Below, piece by piece: positions 47,425-56,489 of a stretch of DNA of 64,000 nucleotides. Below the pieces are notes generated by a model. It saw nothing but the letters and a program-made list of their open reading frames with translations, was not told the origin of the DNA and did not search any database. Position 1 is the first letter of the stretch. Every line of letters begins with the position of its first letter. Made by a program: the position numbers and the translations under genes. The stretch is taken from NCBI RefSeq assembly GCF_019966535.1, contig NZ_JAIMID010000002.1, positions 62,001 to 126,000 of the forward strand, given 5' to 3'. The stretch comes from Mesobacterium pallidum (GTDB lineage: Bacteria > Pseudomonadota > Alphaproteobacteria > Rhodobacterales > Rhodobacteraceae).

Positions 47425-47844
47425 TCAGCGCGGCTTGCGCCGGGCGCGGATCACCGTGTGCTGGCTGACGATCTCGTAGCCCAGCCGAGCCACGATCTCT
47501 TGCCTCAGGCGGTTGATCTCGTCGCTGTCGATCTCGATCACCTCGCCCGTCTCCACGTCGACGAGGTGATCGTGGTCCGACACCGGCATGGTCTCGAACC
47601 GCGCGGGTTCGTTCTCGAAGCTGAGCTTGCGCACCAGCCCCGCTTCTTCCAGCGCCGACAGCGACCGGTAGACGGTGGCAAAGGACACCGACCCGTCGAT
47701 TTCCTTGGCGCGGGTAAAGACCTCGTCGGCATTCGGATGATCCTGCGAATCCATGAGAATCGACAGTACGACCACCCGCTGCTGGGTCACGCGCAGCCCC
47801 GCCTCGCGCAACGCCTTGGAAAGATCGACACTCTCGGCGCCCAT
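47425..47844 (-). CDS. mur: Fur-family regulator, Mur (manganese uptake regulator) type
   Basis: A 139-residue winged-helix repressor. The DNA-binding part (GLRVTQQRVVVLSIL; SFATVYRSLSALEEAGLV) and metal-binding HDHLVDVETGEVIEID segment are Fur-like. The CxxC zinc motif present in many Fur proteins is missing, as in alphaproteobacterial Fur/Mur. It is divergent from sitABCD, the known Mur target in Rhodobacterales, so I call it Mur rather than an iron-responsive Fur. ATG 47844 is preceded by GAGGGGTG. Confidence 0.88.
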   Translation of the reverse strand: MGAESVDLSKALREAGLRVTQQRVVVLSILMDSQDHPNADEVFTRAKEIDGSVSFATVYRSLSALEEAGLVRKLSFENEPARFETMPVSDHDHLVDVETGEVIEIDSDEINRLRQEIVARLGYEIVSQHTVIRARRKPR

Positions 47845-47913
47845 GGTGCACCCCTCAGCTTTCGGTCCCGCCTTGCTACATCCTGGGCACGGGACAATGC
47901 AATCATGTCCAAG

Positions 47914-47962
47914 ATGAGAATGCTTCGCAATCCTAATTGACTTCTGCGAATGGTTCTTATTT
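47914..47962. promoter_or_regulatory. Candidate Mur-binding sites between mur and sitABCD
   Basis: GAATGC-TTC-GCAATC (47918-47932) is a near-palindrome. GAATGNTTC recurs at 47948-47956 (GAATGGTTCTTATTT), exactly 30 bases or about three helical turns away. Two sites would allow control of both divergent promoters by manganese-loaded Mur. The match to published Mur boxes is not tested. Confidence 0.5.
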
Positions 47963-47997
47963 ACACAAGAAGAAACTGGCAGAAAGGGAAACCTCCC

Positions 47998-48882
47998 ATG
48001 ATCCGCCCCCTCCCGATCGCCGCGCTGCTGGCCGCGCTGGCGACCAACGCCCCGGCCGAGCCGCTGAAGGTCGTCACGACCTTTACCGTCCTGGCCGACA
48101 TGGCCCGCAACGTGGCCGGCGACGCGGCCGAAATCGTGTCGATCACCCGCCCCGGCGCCGAGATCCACGGCTACCAGCCGACCCCGCGCGACATCGTGGG
48201 CGCCCATGACGCCGACCTCGTGCTGTGGAACGGGATGAACCTCGAGCTCTGGTTCGAGCAGTTCCTGGCCAATCTCGGTGACGTGCCCTCGGTGACGCTG
48301 ACGGACGGGATCGACCCGATCTCGATCTCCTCGGGCAGCTACCAGGGCAAGCCCAACCCGCATGCCTGGATGGGCCTTGGTAACGCGCTGATCTACGTGG
48401 ACAATATCGCCGCCGCCCTCAGCGAACACGACCCCGGAAACGCCGAGACCTACGCCGCCAATGCCGCGGCCTACAAGGAGGCCCTGCGCGCCACGCTCGA
48501 GCCCCTGCGCGACCGGCTGGCCTCCGTGCCCGAGGCGCAGCGCTGGCTTGTCACCTGCGAAGGCGCCTTCAGCTACCTCGCCCGCGACCTTGGCCTGAAA
48601 GAGCTGTATCTCTGGCCGATGAACGCCGACCAGGTCGGCACGCCGCAGCAGGTCCGCGCGGTGATCGACGGGGTGCGGGAACACGACATCCCCGTGGTCT
48701 TCTGCGAATCGACCGTCAGCCAGAAACCCGCCCAGCAGGTCGCGCGCGAAACCGGCGCGGCTTACGGCGGCATGCTCTACGTCGACAGCCTGTCCGAGCC
48801 GGACGGGCCCGTGCCCACCTATCTCGACCTGCTGCGCGTCACCTCCGAAACCGTGGTGCGCGGGCTGACGGAGAGCCGATGA
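47998..48882 (+). CDS. sitA: Manganese ABC transporter, periplasmic binding protein
   Basis: A 294-residue cluster A-I (ZnuA/SitA-type) binding protein. A signal peptide ends near residue 20 (TNAPA). The four metal ligands are His57 (EIHGYQPTP), His122 (NPHAWMG), Glu188 ([10 protein letters not shown]) and Asp263 (YVDSLSE); two His, Glu and Asp fits Mn2+/Fe2+ rather than Zn2+, which usually has three His and a His-rich loop. ATG 47998 follows AAGGGAA. First gene of sitABCD. Confidence 0.93.
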   Translation: MIRPLPIAALLAALATNAPAEPLKVVTTFTVLADMARNVAGDAAEIVSITRPGAEIHGYQPTPRDIVGAHDADLVLWNGMNLELWFEQFLANLGDVPSVTLTDGIDPISISSGSYQGKPNPHAWMGLGNALIYVDNIAAALSEHDPGNAETYAANAAAYKEALRATLEPLRDRLASVPEAQRWLVTCEGAFSYLARDLGLKELYLWPMNADQVGTPQQVRAVIDGVREHDIPVVFCESTVSQKPAQQVARETGAAYGGMLYVDSLSEPDGPVPTYLDLLRVTSETVVRGLTESR

Positions 48883-49736
48883 CGACGCCCGATCCTTCCG
48901 GCGGCATCCTTGCGCGCGACGTGACCGTGACCTATCGCAACGGCCAGACCGCGCTGCGGCATGCGAGTTTCGAGATCCCGCGCGGCACCGTCACGGCGCT
49001 GGTCGGCGTCAACGGGGCGGGGAAATCCACCCTGTTCAAGGCGATCATGGGGTTCGTGCCCATGGCCGCCGGCGACATCCGCCTGCTGGGCCTGACGGTG
49101 CGCGAGGCGCTGAAGAAGAACCTCGTCGCCTACGTGCCCCAGTCGGAAGAGGTCGACTGGTCCTTTCCGGTGCTGGTCGAGGACGTGGTGATGATGGGCC
49201 GCTACGGCCACATGGGGTTCCTGCGCCGCGCCCGCCCCGCCGACCACGCGGCAGTCGAAACGGCGCTGGCCCGGGTGAACATGCTCGAATTTCGCCACCG
49301 CCAGATCGGAGAGCTGTCGGGCGGGCAGAAAAAGCGCGTCTTCCTCGCCCGCGCGCTGGCGCAGGACGGTCAGGTGATCCTGCTGGACGAACCCTTCACC
49401 GGCGTCGACGTGAAGACCGAGGATCAGATCGTCGCCCTGCTGCGCGAACTCAAGGCCGAGGGCCGCGTCATGCTGGTCTCGACCCACAACTTGGGCTCGG
49501 TGCCCGAATTCTGCGACCGCACCGTGCTGGTCAAGGGCACGGTGCTGGCTTACGGCCCGACCGAGACGACCTTTACCCGCGCGAACCTGCAACAGGCCTT
49601 CGGCGGCGTGCTGCGCCACTTCACCCTGGGCGGAGAGGCGCTGCACGACGATGACGACCCGCGCCGCGTCACGATCCTGACCGACGACGAGCGTCCCTTC
49701 GTCCATTACGGCGACCCGGCGGAGGGCGACAGGTGA
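48879..49736 (+). CDS. sitB: Manganese ABC transporter, ATPase
   Basis: A 285-residue ABC ATPase: Walker [10 protein letters not shown], signature LSGGQKKR, Walker [13 protein letters not shown]. The [20 protein letters not shown] stretch is typical of the Mn/Zn group. ATG overlaps the sitA stop; the stop overlaps the GTG of sitC. Confidence 0.95.
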   Translation: MTTPDPSGGILARDVTVTYRNGQTALRHASFEIPRGTVTALVGVNGAGKSTLFKAIMGFVPMAAGDIRLLGLTVREALKKNLVAYVPQSEEVDWSFPVLVEDVVMMGRYGHMGFLRRARPADHAAVETALARVNMLEFRHRQIGELSGGQKKRVFLARALAQDGQVILLDEPFTGVDVKTEDQIVALLRELKAEGRVMLVSTHNLGSVPEFCDRTVLVKGTVLAYGPTETTFTRANLQQAFGGVLRHFTLGGEALHDDDDPRRVTILTDDERPFVHYGDPAEGDR

Positions 49737-50584
49737 GCTGGCTCGAACCCTTTTTCTACACTTACATGGTCAACGCCATGTGGGTCTCGGCCCTGGTCGG
49801 CGGGGTCTGCGCCTTCCTCTCGGCCTACCTGATGCTCAAGGGCTGGTCACTGATCGGCGACGCGCTGTCCCACTCGGTCGTGCCCGGCGTCGCGGGGGCC
49901 TACATGCTGGGCCTGCCCTTTGCCCTTGGCGCCTTCCTGTCGGGCGGACTGGCGGCGGGCGCGATGCTGTTCCTGTCGGACCGCTCGGGGCTCAAGGTCG
50001 ACGTGGTGATCGGGCTGATCTTCACCAGCTTCTTCGGGCTGGGGCTGTTCATGGTCTCGCTGAACCCGATGGCGATCTCGGTCCAGACGATCACCATGGG
50101 CAACATCCTTGCCATCACGCCCGAAGACACGCTGCAACTGGCGCTGATCGGCTTTGTCTCGCTCGCCGTGCTGCTGGCCAAGTGGAAGGACCTCATGGTC
50201 ACCTTCTTCGACGAAACCCATGCCCGCACCATCGGGCTGCGCGTGGGGCTGCTGAAGGCCACCTTCTTCGCGCTCCTGTCGGCCTGCGTGGTGGCAGCGA
50301 TGCAGACCGTGGGCGCCTTCCTCGTCATCGCCATGGTGGTGACGCCGGGCGCCACGGCCTACCTCCTCTGCGACCGCTTCCCGCGGCTCTTGGCCCTGTC
50401 GGTCGCCATCGGTGCCGGCACCAGTTTCGCCGGCGCCTACATCAGCTATTTCCTCGACGGCGCGACCGGTGGCGTCATCGTCTGCCTGCAGACCACGATC
50501 TTCCTCGCCGCCTTCCTGCTGGCCCCCAAGCACGGCCTGCTCGCCGCCCGCCGGAAAGCCCGCGCGGCGCTGGAGGCGCTATGA
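49733..50584 (+). CDS. sitC: Manganese ABC transporter, permease
   Basis: A 283-residue ABC-3 family permease with about eight helices; [22 protein letters not shown] is the family signature. A GTG start at 49733 overlaps the sitB stop (GTGA) with GGAGGGCGACAG before it. Confidence 0.95.
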   Translation: MSWLEPFFYTYMVNAMWVSALVGGVCAFLSAYLMLKGWSLIGDALSHSVVPGVAGAYMLGLPFALGAFLSGGLAAGAMLFLSDRSGLKVDVVIGLIFTSFFGLGLFMVSLNPMAISVQTITMGNILAITPEDTLQLALIGFVSLAVLLAKWKDLMVTFFDETHARTIGLRVGLLKATFFALLSACVVAAMQTVGAFLVIAMVVTPGATAYLLCDRFPRLLALSVAIGAGTSFAGAYISYFLDGATGGVIVCLQTTIFLAAFLLAPKHGLLAARRKARAALEAL

Positions 50585-51411
50585 TCGACACCCTCCTGCT
50601 GCCGCTGCAATTTCCGTTCATGCAGAATGCCCTGCTGATCTGCATTCTCGTCTCGGTGCCCACTGCGCTGCTGTCATGCTTCCTCGTGCTCAAAGGCTGG
50701 GCGCTGATGGGCGACGCGATCAGCCACGCGATCCTGCCGGGCGTGGTGCTGGCCTATGTCCTTGGCCTGCCGCTGATCCTCGGCGCCTTCGTCGCGGGCA
50801 TGGTGACCTCGCTGATGACCGGGTTCCTGAGCGAGAACAGCCGGGTCAAGCAGGACACGATCATGGGCGTCGTCTTCTCGGGCATGTTCGGGCTGGGGAT
50901 CGTGCTTTACACCGCGATCGAAAGCGACATCCACCTCGACCACGTGCTCTTTGGCAACATGCTGGGGGTCGGGGCGCAGGACCTCTGGACCGCCGGCACG
51001 ATCTCTCTCCTCGTCAGCGCGGGCCTGCTGCTGAAATGGCGCGACCTTGTGCTCCATGCCTTCGACGCGGCCCAGGCCCGCGCCTCGGGCCTGCCCGTTC
51101 AGGCGCTGCACTACGGCCTGCTGGTGGCGCTGTCGCTGACCATCGTCGCGACGCTCTCGGCCACCGGCCTCATCCTCGCGGTCGGCCTGCTGATCGCACC
51201 CGGCGCCATCGCCTTCCTCACCACGCGCCGCTTCGGCCAGATGCTGGCCGTGGCCACCGCCGCCTGCCTTTTCTCAATGATCGCAGGGACCTACGCGAGC
51301 TTCTTCATCGACAGCGCCCCGGCCCCGACGATCATCCTGATCCTCACCGGCCTGTTCCTCATCGCCTTCACCGCCCGGCAACTCGCGACCCGCCGCGCCA
51401 GCCGGGCCTGA
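50581..51411 (+). CDS. sitD: Manganese ABC transporter, second permease
   Basis: A 276-residue ABC-3 permease paralogous to sitC (CFLVLKGWALMGDAISHAILPG). The start overlaps the sitC stop (ATGA). Two different permeases presumably form a heterodimer. Last gene of the operon; type A elements follow in place of an obvious hairpin terminator. Confidence 0.95.
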   Translation: MIDTLLLPLQFPFMQNALLICILVSVPTALLSCFLVLKGWALMGDAISHAILPGVVLAYVLGLPLILGAFVAGMVTSLMTGFLSENSRVKQDTIMGVVFSGMFGLGIVLYTAIESDIHLDHVLFGNMLGVGAQDLWTAGTISLLVSAGLLLKWRDLVLHAFDAAQARASGLPVQALHYGLLVALSLTIVATLSATGLILAVGLLIAPGAIAFLTTRRFGQMLAVATAACLFSMIAGTYASFFIDSAPAPTIILILTGLFLIAFTARQLATRRASRA

Positions 51412-51417
51412 CCCCTT

Positions 51418-51450
51418 CCCTTTCATTATTCCATAAATACTCAATTCCGA
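51418..51450 (+). repeat. Dispersed 3'-end element, type A
   Basis: CCCTTTCATTATTCCATAAA then TACTCAATTCCGA, seven bases after the sitD stop. Confidence 0.7.
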
Positions 51451-51484
51451 CCTCTCCGCAGCAAGACCGGCCCGGGGGACGCCC

Positions 51485-51518
51485 CCCTTTCATCTTTCCA
51501 CAAATATGCAGATCCGAC
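51485..51518 (+). repeat. Dispersed 3'-end element, type A variant
   Basis: CCCTTTCATCTTTCCACAAA then TATGCAGATCCGA. It is the second of a tandem pair between convergent sitD and frcR; the same pairing occurs at 56180/56271. Confidence 0.6.
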
Positions 51519-51538
51519 GCCGCCACGGGCGCCAAAGG

Positions 51539-52711
51539 TCAGGTCAGAAAGAACTGCGACAGGATCGGCGCCGCCGCAGCCCCCATGGCGCGGGCATTGC
51601 CGCCCACCGCCGCCGCCTCGATCCGCGGCGCGATCAACCCGCGCAGGTCAAGCTGCGCCAGCTCCTCCCGCGTCTGCGCCACGAGCCTCTCGCGCACCGC
51701 CTCGGGAAAGGCACCGTCGATCAGCACCGCCTCGAAATCGATGACGCAGCAGACACTCCGCGCCGCATGGGCCAGCGCCCGGGCGGACCCGGCGATCCAG
51801 CCGTCCAGCGCCGCGCCAAAGCCGGACCAGTCCTGCGGCATCCGCCATAGCGCGCCCGTATCGGCGCCCATGCTCGCCAGTTCGGCCTCCAAGAGATACA
51901 GCGAGGCGGCATCCAGCAGCGGCACCTCGTGCCCCGCCGGCCCCGGCACCGAAAGCGACCCCAGCGCCCCCGCATTGCGCTGCCGCCCGTCGATCACAGC
52001 GGAATTCATCACAACCCCGCCGCCGATGAAGGAGCCGATGAAGAAATACGCGTAGTCATAGAACGCCCGGCCCCGGCCGAACATCTGCTCGGCCCGGCAG
52101 GCGGCGGTGGCGTCGTTCTCGGTGATCAGCGGCAGGTCGGTGAACCGCGCCAGCTCCTTGGCAAAGTCGATCTCGCGCCAGGTGACGAAATCCTCGGGTG
52201 CGCCCAGCACCTCGCCCCAGCTCCAGATCTCGTTCGGGGCGGCGATGCCGATGCCCGACAGGCGTGCCTGCTGGCGCGGCGTCAGGTCGGCAGAGAGCAC
52301 ACGCATCCCCTCGCGCAGGAACGAGAAGATCTCGTCCGGCATCGGGTAGCGATAGGTGACCAGAAGCTGGCCCAGCACCTCTCCGTGCAGGTTCATGACC
52401 ACCAGGTCCGAGGATCGCCGCCCGATCTTGAGGCCAAAGGACAGCGCCCCGTCCGGGTCGATCGCCATGGGGATCGAGGGCTTGCCCACCCGCCCCCGCT
52501 GCGGTTCCCCGCGCAACAGGAACCCGTCCGCCTCGAGCTTGCGCAGGATGTTCGACACGGTCTGCGCCGACAGGTCCGTGCGCTTGGCGATCTCGCTGCC
52601 CGGCATGGCCCCGTGGCGCTGGATCAGCGACAGGATCAGCCGTTCGTTCATGGCGCGCACGCCCACCTGGTTCACCCCCGGGCGCAGGTCGCGAATCTCG
52701 TTCCCGTCCAT
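51539..52711 (-). CDS. frcR: ROK-family transcriptional repressor (FrcR-like)
   Basis: A 390-residue regulator with an N-terminal winged helix (AMPGSEIAKRTDLSAQTVSNIL) and a C-terminal ROK domain (ITENDATAACRAEQMFG; GGGVVMNSAVIDG). The zinc-binding GH...CxCGxxGC motif of ROK kinases is absent, so it is a regulator rather than a sugar kinase. ATG 52711 follows AAGGAGG. It is divergent from frcBCA with a 25-bp palindrome between them, which suggests it represses the transporter and is relieved by fructose or a derivative. Confidence 0.88.
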   Translation of the reverse strand: MDGNEIRDLRPGVNQVGVRAMNERLILSLIQRHGAMPGSEIAKRTDLSAQTVSNILRKLEADGFLLRGEPQRGRVGKPSIPMAIDPDGALSFGLKIGRRSSDLVVMNLHGEVLGQLLVTYRYPMPDEIFSFLREGMRVLSADLTPRQQARLSGIGIAAPNEIWSWGEVLGAPEDFVTWREIDFAKELARFTDLPLITENDATAACRAEQMFGRGRAFYDYAYFFIGSFIGGGVVMNSAVIDGRQRNAGALGSLSVPGPAGHEVPLLDAASLYLLEAELASMGADTGALWRMPQDWSGFGAALDGWIAGSARALAHAARSVCCVIDFEAVLIDGAFPEAVRERLVAQTREELAQLDLRGLIAPRIEAAAVGGNARAMGAAAAPILSQFFLT

Positions 52712-52747
52712 GGTGGCTCCTCCTTGCGCAACCATGGCAAAGGCAAA

Positions 52748-52772
52748 TTAGTAAATCAACTGGATTTATTAA
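52748..52772. promoter_or_regulatory. ROK-type operator between frcR and frcB
   Basis: TTAGTAAATC-AACTG-GATTTATTAA: 10-bp arms with nine matching positions around a five-base centre. It closely resembles Mlc/NagC-type ROK operators. It lies 37 bases from the frcR start and ~108 from frcB. Confidence 0.8.
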
Positions 52773-52880
52773 TTGACGCGGTGACGGGAATCGCCCAGAT
52801 TGCTCTCAACCCGTTGGAGGACGGGGCCAGCCCAGGCGTCGGGGCAAGGACGACGCAGACATCGTTTCTGGGAGGAAACC

Positions 52881-53903
52881 ATGAAAAGACTTCTCGCTTG
52901 CAGCGCAGCGGCGCTTGCCTTTGCAGCCACCACGGCCAGTGCCGGCAGCCACGGCGGCGGCAGCGCCTGCCTGATCACCAAGACCGATACCAACCCCTTC
53001 TTCGTCAAGATGCGCGAAGGTGCGGCCGCCAAGGCCGAAGAGCTGGGGCTCACGCTGAATTCCTATGCCGGCAAGGTCGACGGTGACAACGAAACGCAAG
53101 TGGCGGCGGTGGAAACCTGCATCGCCAACGGCGTGGACGGGATCCTGATCACCGCCTCCAGCACCTCGGCCATCGTGCCGTCGCTGCAGCAGGCGCGTGA
53201 CGCCGGCATCCTGGTGATCGCGCTCGACACCCCGCTCGAGCCGGCGGATGCGGCCGACATGACCTTTGCCACCGACAACTTCCTGGCCGGTGAGCTGATC
53301 GGCAAATGGGCCGCCGCCAAGCTGGGCGACGAGGCCGCCAATGCCAAGATCGGCATGCTCGACCTCGCCATCAGCCAGCCGACTGTCGGCGTGCTGCGCG
53401 ACCAGGGCTTCATGACCGGCTTCGGCATCGACACCAAGGACCCCAACCAGTGGGGCGACGAGGACGATCCGCGCATCGTCGGCCATGACGTGACCGCCGG
53501 CAACCAGGAAGGCGGCCGGACCGCGATGGAGAACCTGCTGGCCAAGGATCCGACGATCAACGTGGTCTACACGATCAACGAACCCGCCGCCGCCGGCGCC
53601 TACGAAGCGCTGAAGGCCCTCGGCCGCGAGAACGACGTGATCATCGTGTCGGTCGACGGCGGCTGCCCGGGCGTGGCGGATGTCGAGGCCGGCGTGATCG
53701 GCGCGACCTCGCAGCAATACCCGCTGCTGATGGCCTCCAAGGGGATCGAGGCGATCGCCGCCTTTGCCAAGGACGGCACCAAGCCCGAGGCGACCGAGGG
53801 CAAGAGCTTCTTCGACACCGGCGTGGCCCTGGTCACCGACGAGCCCGTCGAGGGCGTCGAGTCGATCTCGGTCGCAGAGGGCAAGGACCTCTGCTGGGGC
53901 TGA
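52881..53903 (+). CDS. frcB: Fructose ABC transporter, periplasmic binding protein
   Basis: A 340-residue cluster B sugar-binding protein. The signal peptide ends near TTASA (residue 22). Typical segments are [32 protein letters not shown] and [20 protein letters not shown]. It belongs to the ribose/fructose group; pairing with frcC/frcA and an FrcR-like repressor points to fructose (possibly also ribose or mannose). GGGAGGAAACC precedes the ATG. The 131-bp gap before frcC includes a GGCCAGGCGGG-type dyad (53919-53941) that may stabilise frcB mRNA. Confidence 0.92.
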   Translation: MKRLLACSAAALAFAATTASAGSHGGGSACLITKTDTNPFFVKMREGAAAKAEELGLTLNSYAGKVDGDNETQVAAVETCIANGVDGILITASSTSAIVPSLQQARDAGILVIALDTPLEPADAADMTFATDNFLAGELIGKWAAAKLGDEAANAKIGMLDLAISQPTVGVLRDQGFMTGFGIDTKDPNQWGDEDDPRIVGHDVTAGNQEGGRTAMENLLAKDPTINVVYTINEPAAAGAYEALKALGRENDVIIVSVDGGCPGVADVEAGVIGATSQQYPLLMASKGIEAIAAFAKDGTKPEATEGKSFFDTGVALVTDEPVEGVESISVAEGKDLCWG

Positions 53904-54034
53904 TACCCCGCTTCGGCCAGGCGGGCGCGCCCCGCCTGGCCCTTTACTGAACCCATCCGACACCGCAGACTGACCCTACGGGCACGGACAGGCGTCGCCT
54001 GGCTGTCCCCGTGCGCCATGGGAGGAACAGCGTC

Positions 54035-55105
54035 ATGAGCAATACCGACAGCTTCGAGGACGTGGTCAGAACACGCCGAGAAGAGACACACGCGGAATTC
54101 ACGGACAGCCGCAAGGGCCTGCTGGGGGCCTTCCACCATGCCCTGCACACGACGCCGGCACTGGTGCCGCTGATCGTGCTTCTGGCCGCGGTGGTCGTCT
54201 TCGGCCTGGTGCTGGGGTCCAAGTTCTTCTCGCCCTTCGCGCTGACGCTGATCCTGCAACAGGTGCAGATCGTCGGCGTGCTGGCCGCGGCGCAAAGCCT
54301 GGTCATCCTGACCGCCGGCATCGACCTGTCGGTCGGCGCGCTGGCGGTGCTGAGCTCGGTCGTGATGGGCCAGTTCACCTTTCGCTACGGCATCCCGCCG
54401 GTGGTCGCGGTCGCCATGGGGCTTGCCTTCGGAACCGCCGTGGGCGCGGTCAACGGCTGGCTGGTGAGCCGCGTCAAGCTGCCCCCGTTCATCGTCACGC
54501 TGGGCATGTGGCAGATCGTGCTGGCCGCCAACTACCTCTATTCCCGGAACGAGACGATCCGTGCCCAGGACATCGAGGAACAGGCCGGCTTCCTGCAATT
54601 CATGGGCACGACGCTCAAGGTTGGCGGGGCCAATTTCACCTTCGGCGTGATCCTCATGCTGCTCCTGGTGCTGGCACTGGCCTACATGCTGCGCTCGACC
54701 GCCTGGGGCCGCCACGTCTATGCCGTGGGCGACGACCCCGAGGCCGCCAAGCTGGCCGGTGTCAACGTCCACAGGACGATCATGTCGGTCTACATGCTGG
54801 TCGGCTTCATCTGCGCGCTGGCCGGCTGGGTCATGATCGGCCGCTTCGGCTCGGTCTCGCCCTCGGCCACGACCGGGGTCATCGGCAACATCCAGTCGAT
54901 CACGGCCGTGGTGATCGGGGGCATCTCGCTCTTCGGCGGACGCGGCTCGATCCTCGGCGCCTTCTTCGGCGCGCTGATCGTCGGCGTGTTCGAGCTGGGC
55001 CTCAGGATGGCCGGCGCCAACCCGCAATGGACCTACCTGCTGATCGGCACGCTCATCATCGGCGCCGTCACCGTGGACCAGTGGATCCGGAAGGTGACCG
55101 CATGA
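54035..55105 (+). CDS. frcC: Fructose ABC transporter, permease
   Basis: A 356-residue RbsC-type permease with a ~45-residue cytoplasmic N-terminus and about ten helices. LTAGIDLSVGALAVLSSVV and AGVNVHRTIMSVYMLVGFIC are family signatures. ATG 54035 follows GGGAGGAA. The protein ends VDQWIRKVTA; an almost identical ending is encoded again 180 bp downstream. Confidence 0.94.
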   Translation: MSNTDSFEDVVRTRREETHAEFTDSRKGLLGAFHHALHTTPALVPLIVLLAAVVVFGLVLGSKFFSPFALTLILQQVQIVGVLAAAQSLVILTAGIDLSVGALAVLSSVVMGQFTFRYGIPPVVAVAMGLAFGTAVGAVNGWLVSRVKLPPFIVTLGMWQIVLAANYLYSRNETIRAQDIEEQAGFLQFMGTTLKVGGANFTFGVILMLLLVLALAYMLRSTAWGRHVYAVGDDPEAAKLAGVNVHRTIMSVYMLVGFICALAGWVMIGRFGSVSPSATTGVIGNIQSITAVVIGGISLFGGRGSILGAFFGALIVGVFELGLRMAGANPQWTYLLIGTLIIGAVTVDQWIRKVTA

Positions 55106-55284
55106 CCCGCCTGGCCAATCTGCACCGCCGCGCGCCCTTCGATCCTTTCTCGGCGGAAAAACCCGCCGGGGCGGCGGGAGAACCCGCCATGGCGGCGGGA
55201 AAACCCGCCGGGGCGGCGGGAAAACCCGCCGGGGCGGCGGGAAAACCCGCCGGGGACCAGTGGATCCGCAAGGTCAGCGCGTAA
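55102..55284 (+). CDS. 60-aa ORF with KPAGAAG repeats and a copy of the FrcC C-terminus
   Basis: The ATG overlaps the frcC stop (ATGA), so the frame is coupled to frcC. After MTRLANLHRRAPFDPFSAE come ~4.6 copies of a seven-residue unit KPAGAAG encoded by a 21-bp tandem repeat, then DQWIRKVSA-stop, which repeats the last nine residues of FrcC almost exactly. It looks like a segmental duplication of the frcC 3' end separated by an expanded repeat. Whether the short protein is made is unknown. An alternative reading is that a length change in the repeat or a frameshift could append this tail to FrcC. Confidence 0.5.
   Translation: MTRLANLHRRAPFDPFSAEKPAGAAGEPAMAAGKPAGAAGKPAGAAGKPAGDQWIRKVSA
55159..55255 (+). 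repeat. 21-bp tandem repeat, ~4.6 copies
   Basis: Units AAACCCGCCGGGGCGGCGGG+A at 55159, 55180 (variant with CCATGG), 55201 and 55222, plus a 13-bp partial. Each unit folds into a CCCGCC/GGCGGG hairpin, so the array is a string of potential RNA stem-loops between frcC and frcA. Confidence 0.92.
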
Positions 55285-55346
55285 CGCCTCACCCGGCGGG
55301 CACGATCCGCCGGGCCACCGCACCAAAGCGTAGGGAGGAGACACCC

Positions 55347-56123
55347 ATGCAACCCATTCTTCAAGGCCGCGGACTGACCAAGCGTTATGGCAAGGTGACC
55401 GCGCTCGACCGTTGCGATTTCGACCTGATGCCGGGGGAAATCCTGGCCGTGATCGGCGACAACGGGGCCGGAAAATCGACCCTGATCAAGGCCGTCTCGG
55501 GCGCCGTGATCCCGGACGAGGGCGAAGTGCATCTCGACGGCAAGCCGATCCGCTTCCAGTCGCCCATCGACGCCCGCGACGCGGGGATCGAGACGGTTTA
55601 CCAGACCCTCGCCATGTCCCCCGCCCTGTCGATCGCCGACAACATGTTCATGGGCCGCGAGATCCGGCAGAAGGGCCTGATGGGCAAGCTGCTCAAGCGG
55701 CTCGACAAGGCCGAGATGCAGCGCATCGCGCGGGAAAAGCTGAACGATCTCGGGCTGATGACGATCCAGAACATCAACCAGGCGGTCGAAACGCTGTCGG
55801 GCGGGCAACGCCAGGGCGTGGCCGTGGCCCGGGCGGCGGCCTTCGGCTCCAAGGTCATCATCCTGGACGAGCCGACCGCGGCGCTCGGGGTCAAGGAAAG
55901 CCGCCGCGTGCTCGACCTGATCCAGGACGTGAAATCGCGCGGCATCCCGATCATCCTGATCTCGCACAACATGCCGCATGTGTTCGAGGTCGCCGACCGC
56001 ATCCACGTCCACCGCCTTGGCCGCCGCCTCTGCGTCATCGACCCCAAGGATTACACCATGTCCGACGCCGTGGCCTTCATGACCGGCGCCAAGGAACCAC
56101 CCGAGGCGCAACAGGCCGCCTGA
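55347..56123 (+). CDS. frcA: Fructose ABC transporter, ATPase
   Basis: A 258-residue single-domain ABC ATPase: Walker A GDNGAGKST, signature LSGGQRQGVAVARA, Walker B VIILDEPTAALG. Sugar transporters of the RbsA class usually carry two ATPase domains, but FrcA has one, which supports the frc assignment. ATG 55347 follows AGGGAGGAG; longer upstream frames are not homologous. No fructokinase follows (frcK is absent here). Confidence 0.94.
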   Translation: MQPILQGRGLTKRYGKVTALDRCDFDLMPGEILAVIGDNGAGKSTLIKAVSGAVIPDEGEVHLDGKPIRFQSPIDARDAGIETVYQTLAMSPALSIADNMFMGREIRQKGLMGKLLKRLDKAEMQRIAREKLNDLGLMTIQNINQAVETLSGGQRQGVAVARAAAFGSKVIILDEPTAALGVKESRRVLDLIQDVKSRGIPIILISHNMPHVFEVADRIHVHRLGRRLCVIDPKDYTMSDAVAFMTGAKEPPEAQQAA

Positions 56124-56132
56124 AGCAAACGA

Positions 56133-56162
56133 CAGGCCGCGCAGCCCCTGCGCGGCCTTTCT
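56133..56162 (+). terminator. Rho-independent terminator of frcBCA
   Basis: AGGCCGCGCA / TGCGCGGCCT stem with a five-base loop followed by TTCT. Confidence 0.88.
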
Positions 56163-56179
56163 CATGGCGCAGCCCCCCG

Positions 56180-56210
56180 CCTGTCATCTGTCCGGAAATA
56201 TGCGCATCCG
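56180..56210 (+). repeat. Dispersed 3'-end element, type A variant
   Basis: CCTGTCATCTGTCCGGAAAT then ATGCGCATCCG, after the frcBCA terminator. Confidence 0.6.
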
Positions 56211-56270
56211 ACCGCGCAGCCGGGCGCACCACCCTGCCGTCACGCCACGTTGCGGCCACGCTCCCCGCAC

Positions 56271-56300
56271 CCTTTCATTATTCCAAAAATACTCAAATCC
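56271..56300 (+). repeat. Dispersed 3'-end element, type A
   Basis: CCTTTCATTATTCCAAAAAT then ACTCAAATCC, an almost perfect match to the copies at 9038-9065 and 51418-51450. Confidence 0.72.
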
Positions 56301-56349
56301 GGCGGCCCCACCTGGCGCCTCCGCCCGTGTTGACGCCGCGCCGAAAGCC

Positions 56350-56381
56350 AAAAGGCCCCCCGGTTTCCCGGAGGGCCTTTT
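56350..56381 (-). terminator. Rho-independent terminator after tRNA-Asp
   Basis: AAAAGGCCC...GGGCCTTTT hairpin; on the minus strand it ends in TTTT. Almost symmetrical, so it may act in both directions. Confidence 0.8.
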
Positions 56382-56393
56382 CGATCGCAGCAG

Positions 56394-56470
56394 TGGCGCG
56401 GTTGACGGGGCTCGAACCCGCGACCCCCGGCGTGACAGGCCGGTACTCTAACCAACTGAGCTACAACCGC
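56394..56470 (-). tRNA. tRNA-Asp(GTC)
   Basis: Acceptor GCGGTTG (56470-56464) pairs with CAACCGC (56404-56398), followed by G and an encoded CCA. The D-arm AGCTCAGTTGGTTAGAGT, the anticodon loop CTGTCAC with GTC and the T-loop GGTTCGAGCC are all intact. Confidence 0.97.
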
Positions 56471-56489
56471 CCGCTGCGTGGGATGCGTC

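Noticed and set aside
55159..55255. CRISPR array
   Set aside because: The 21-bp units are directly tandem with no unique spacers, are in frame, and have no cas genes nearby.
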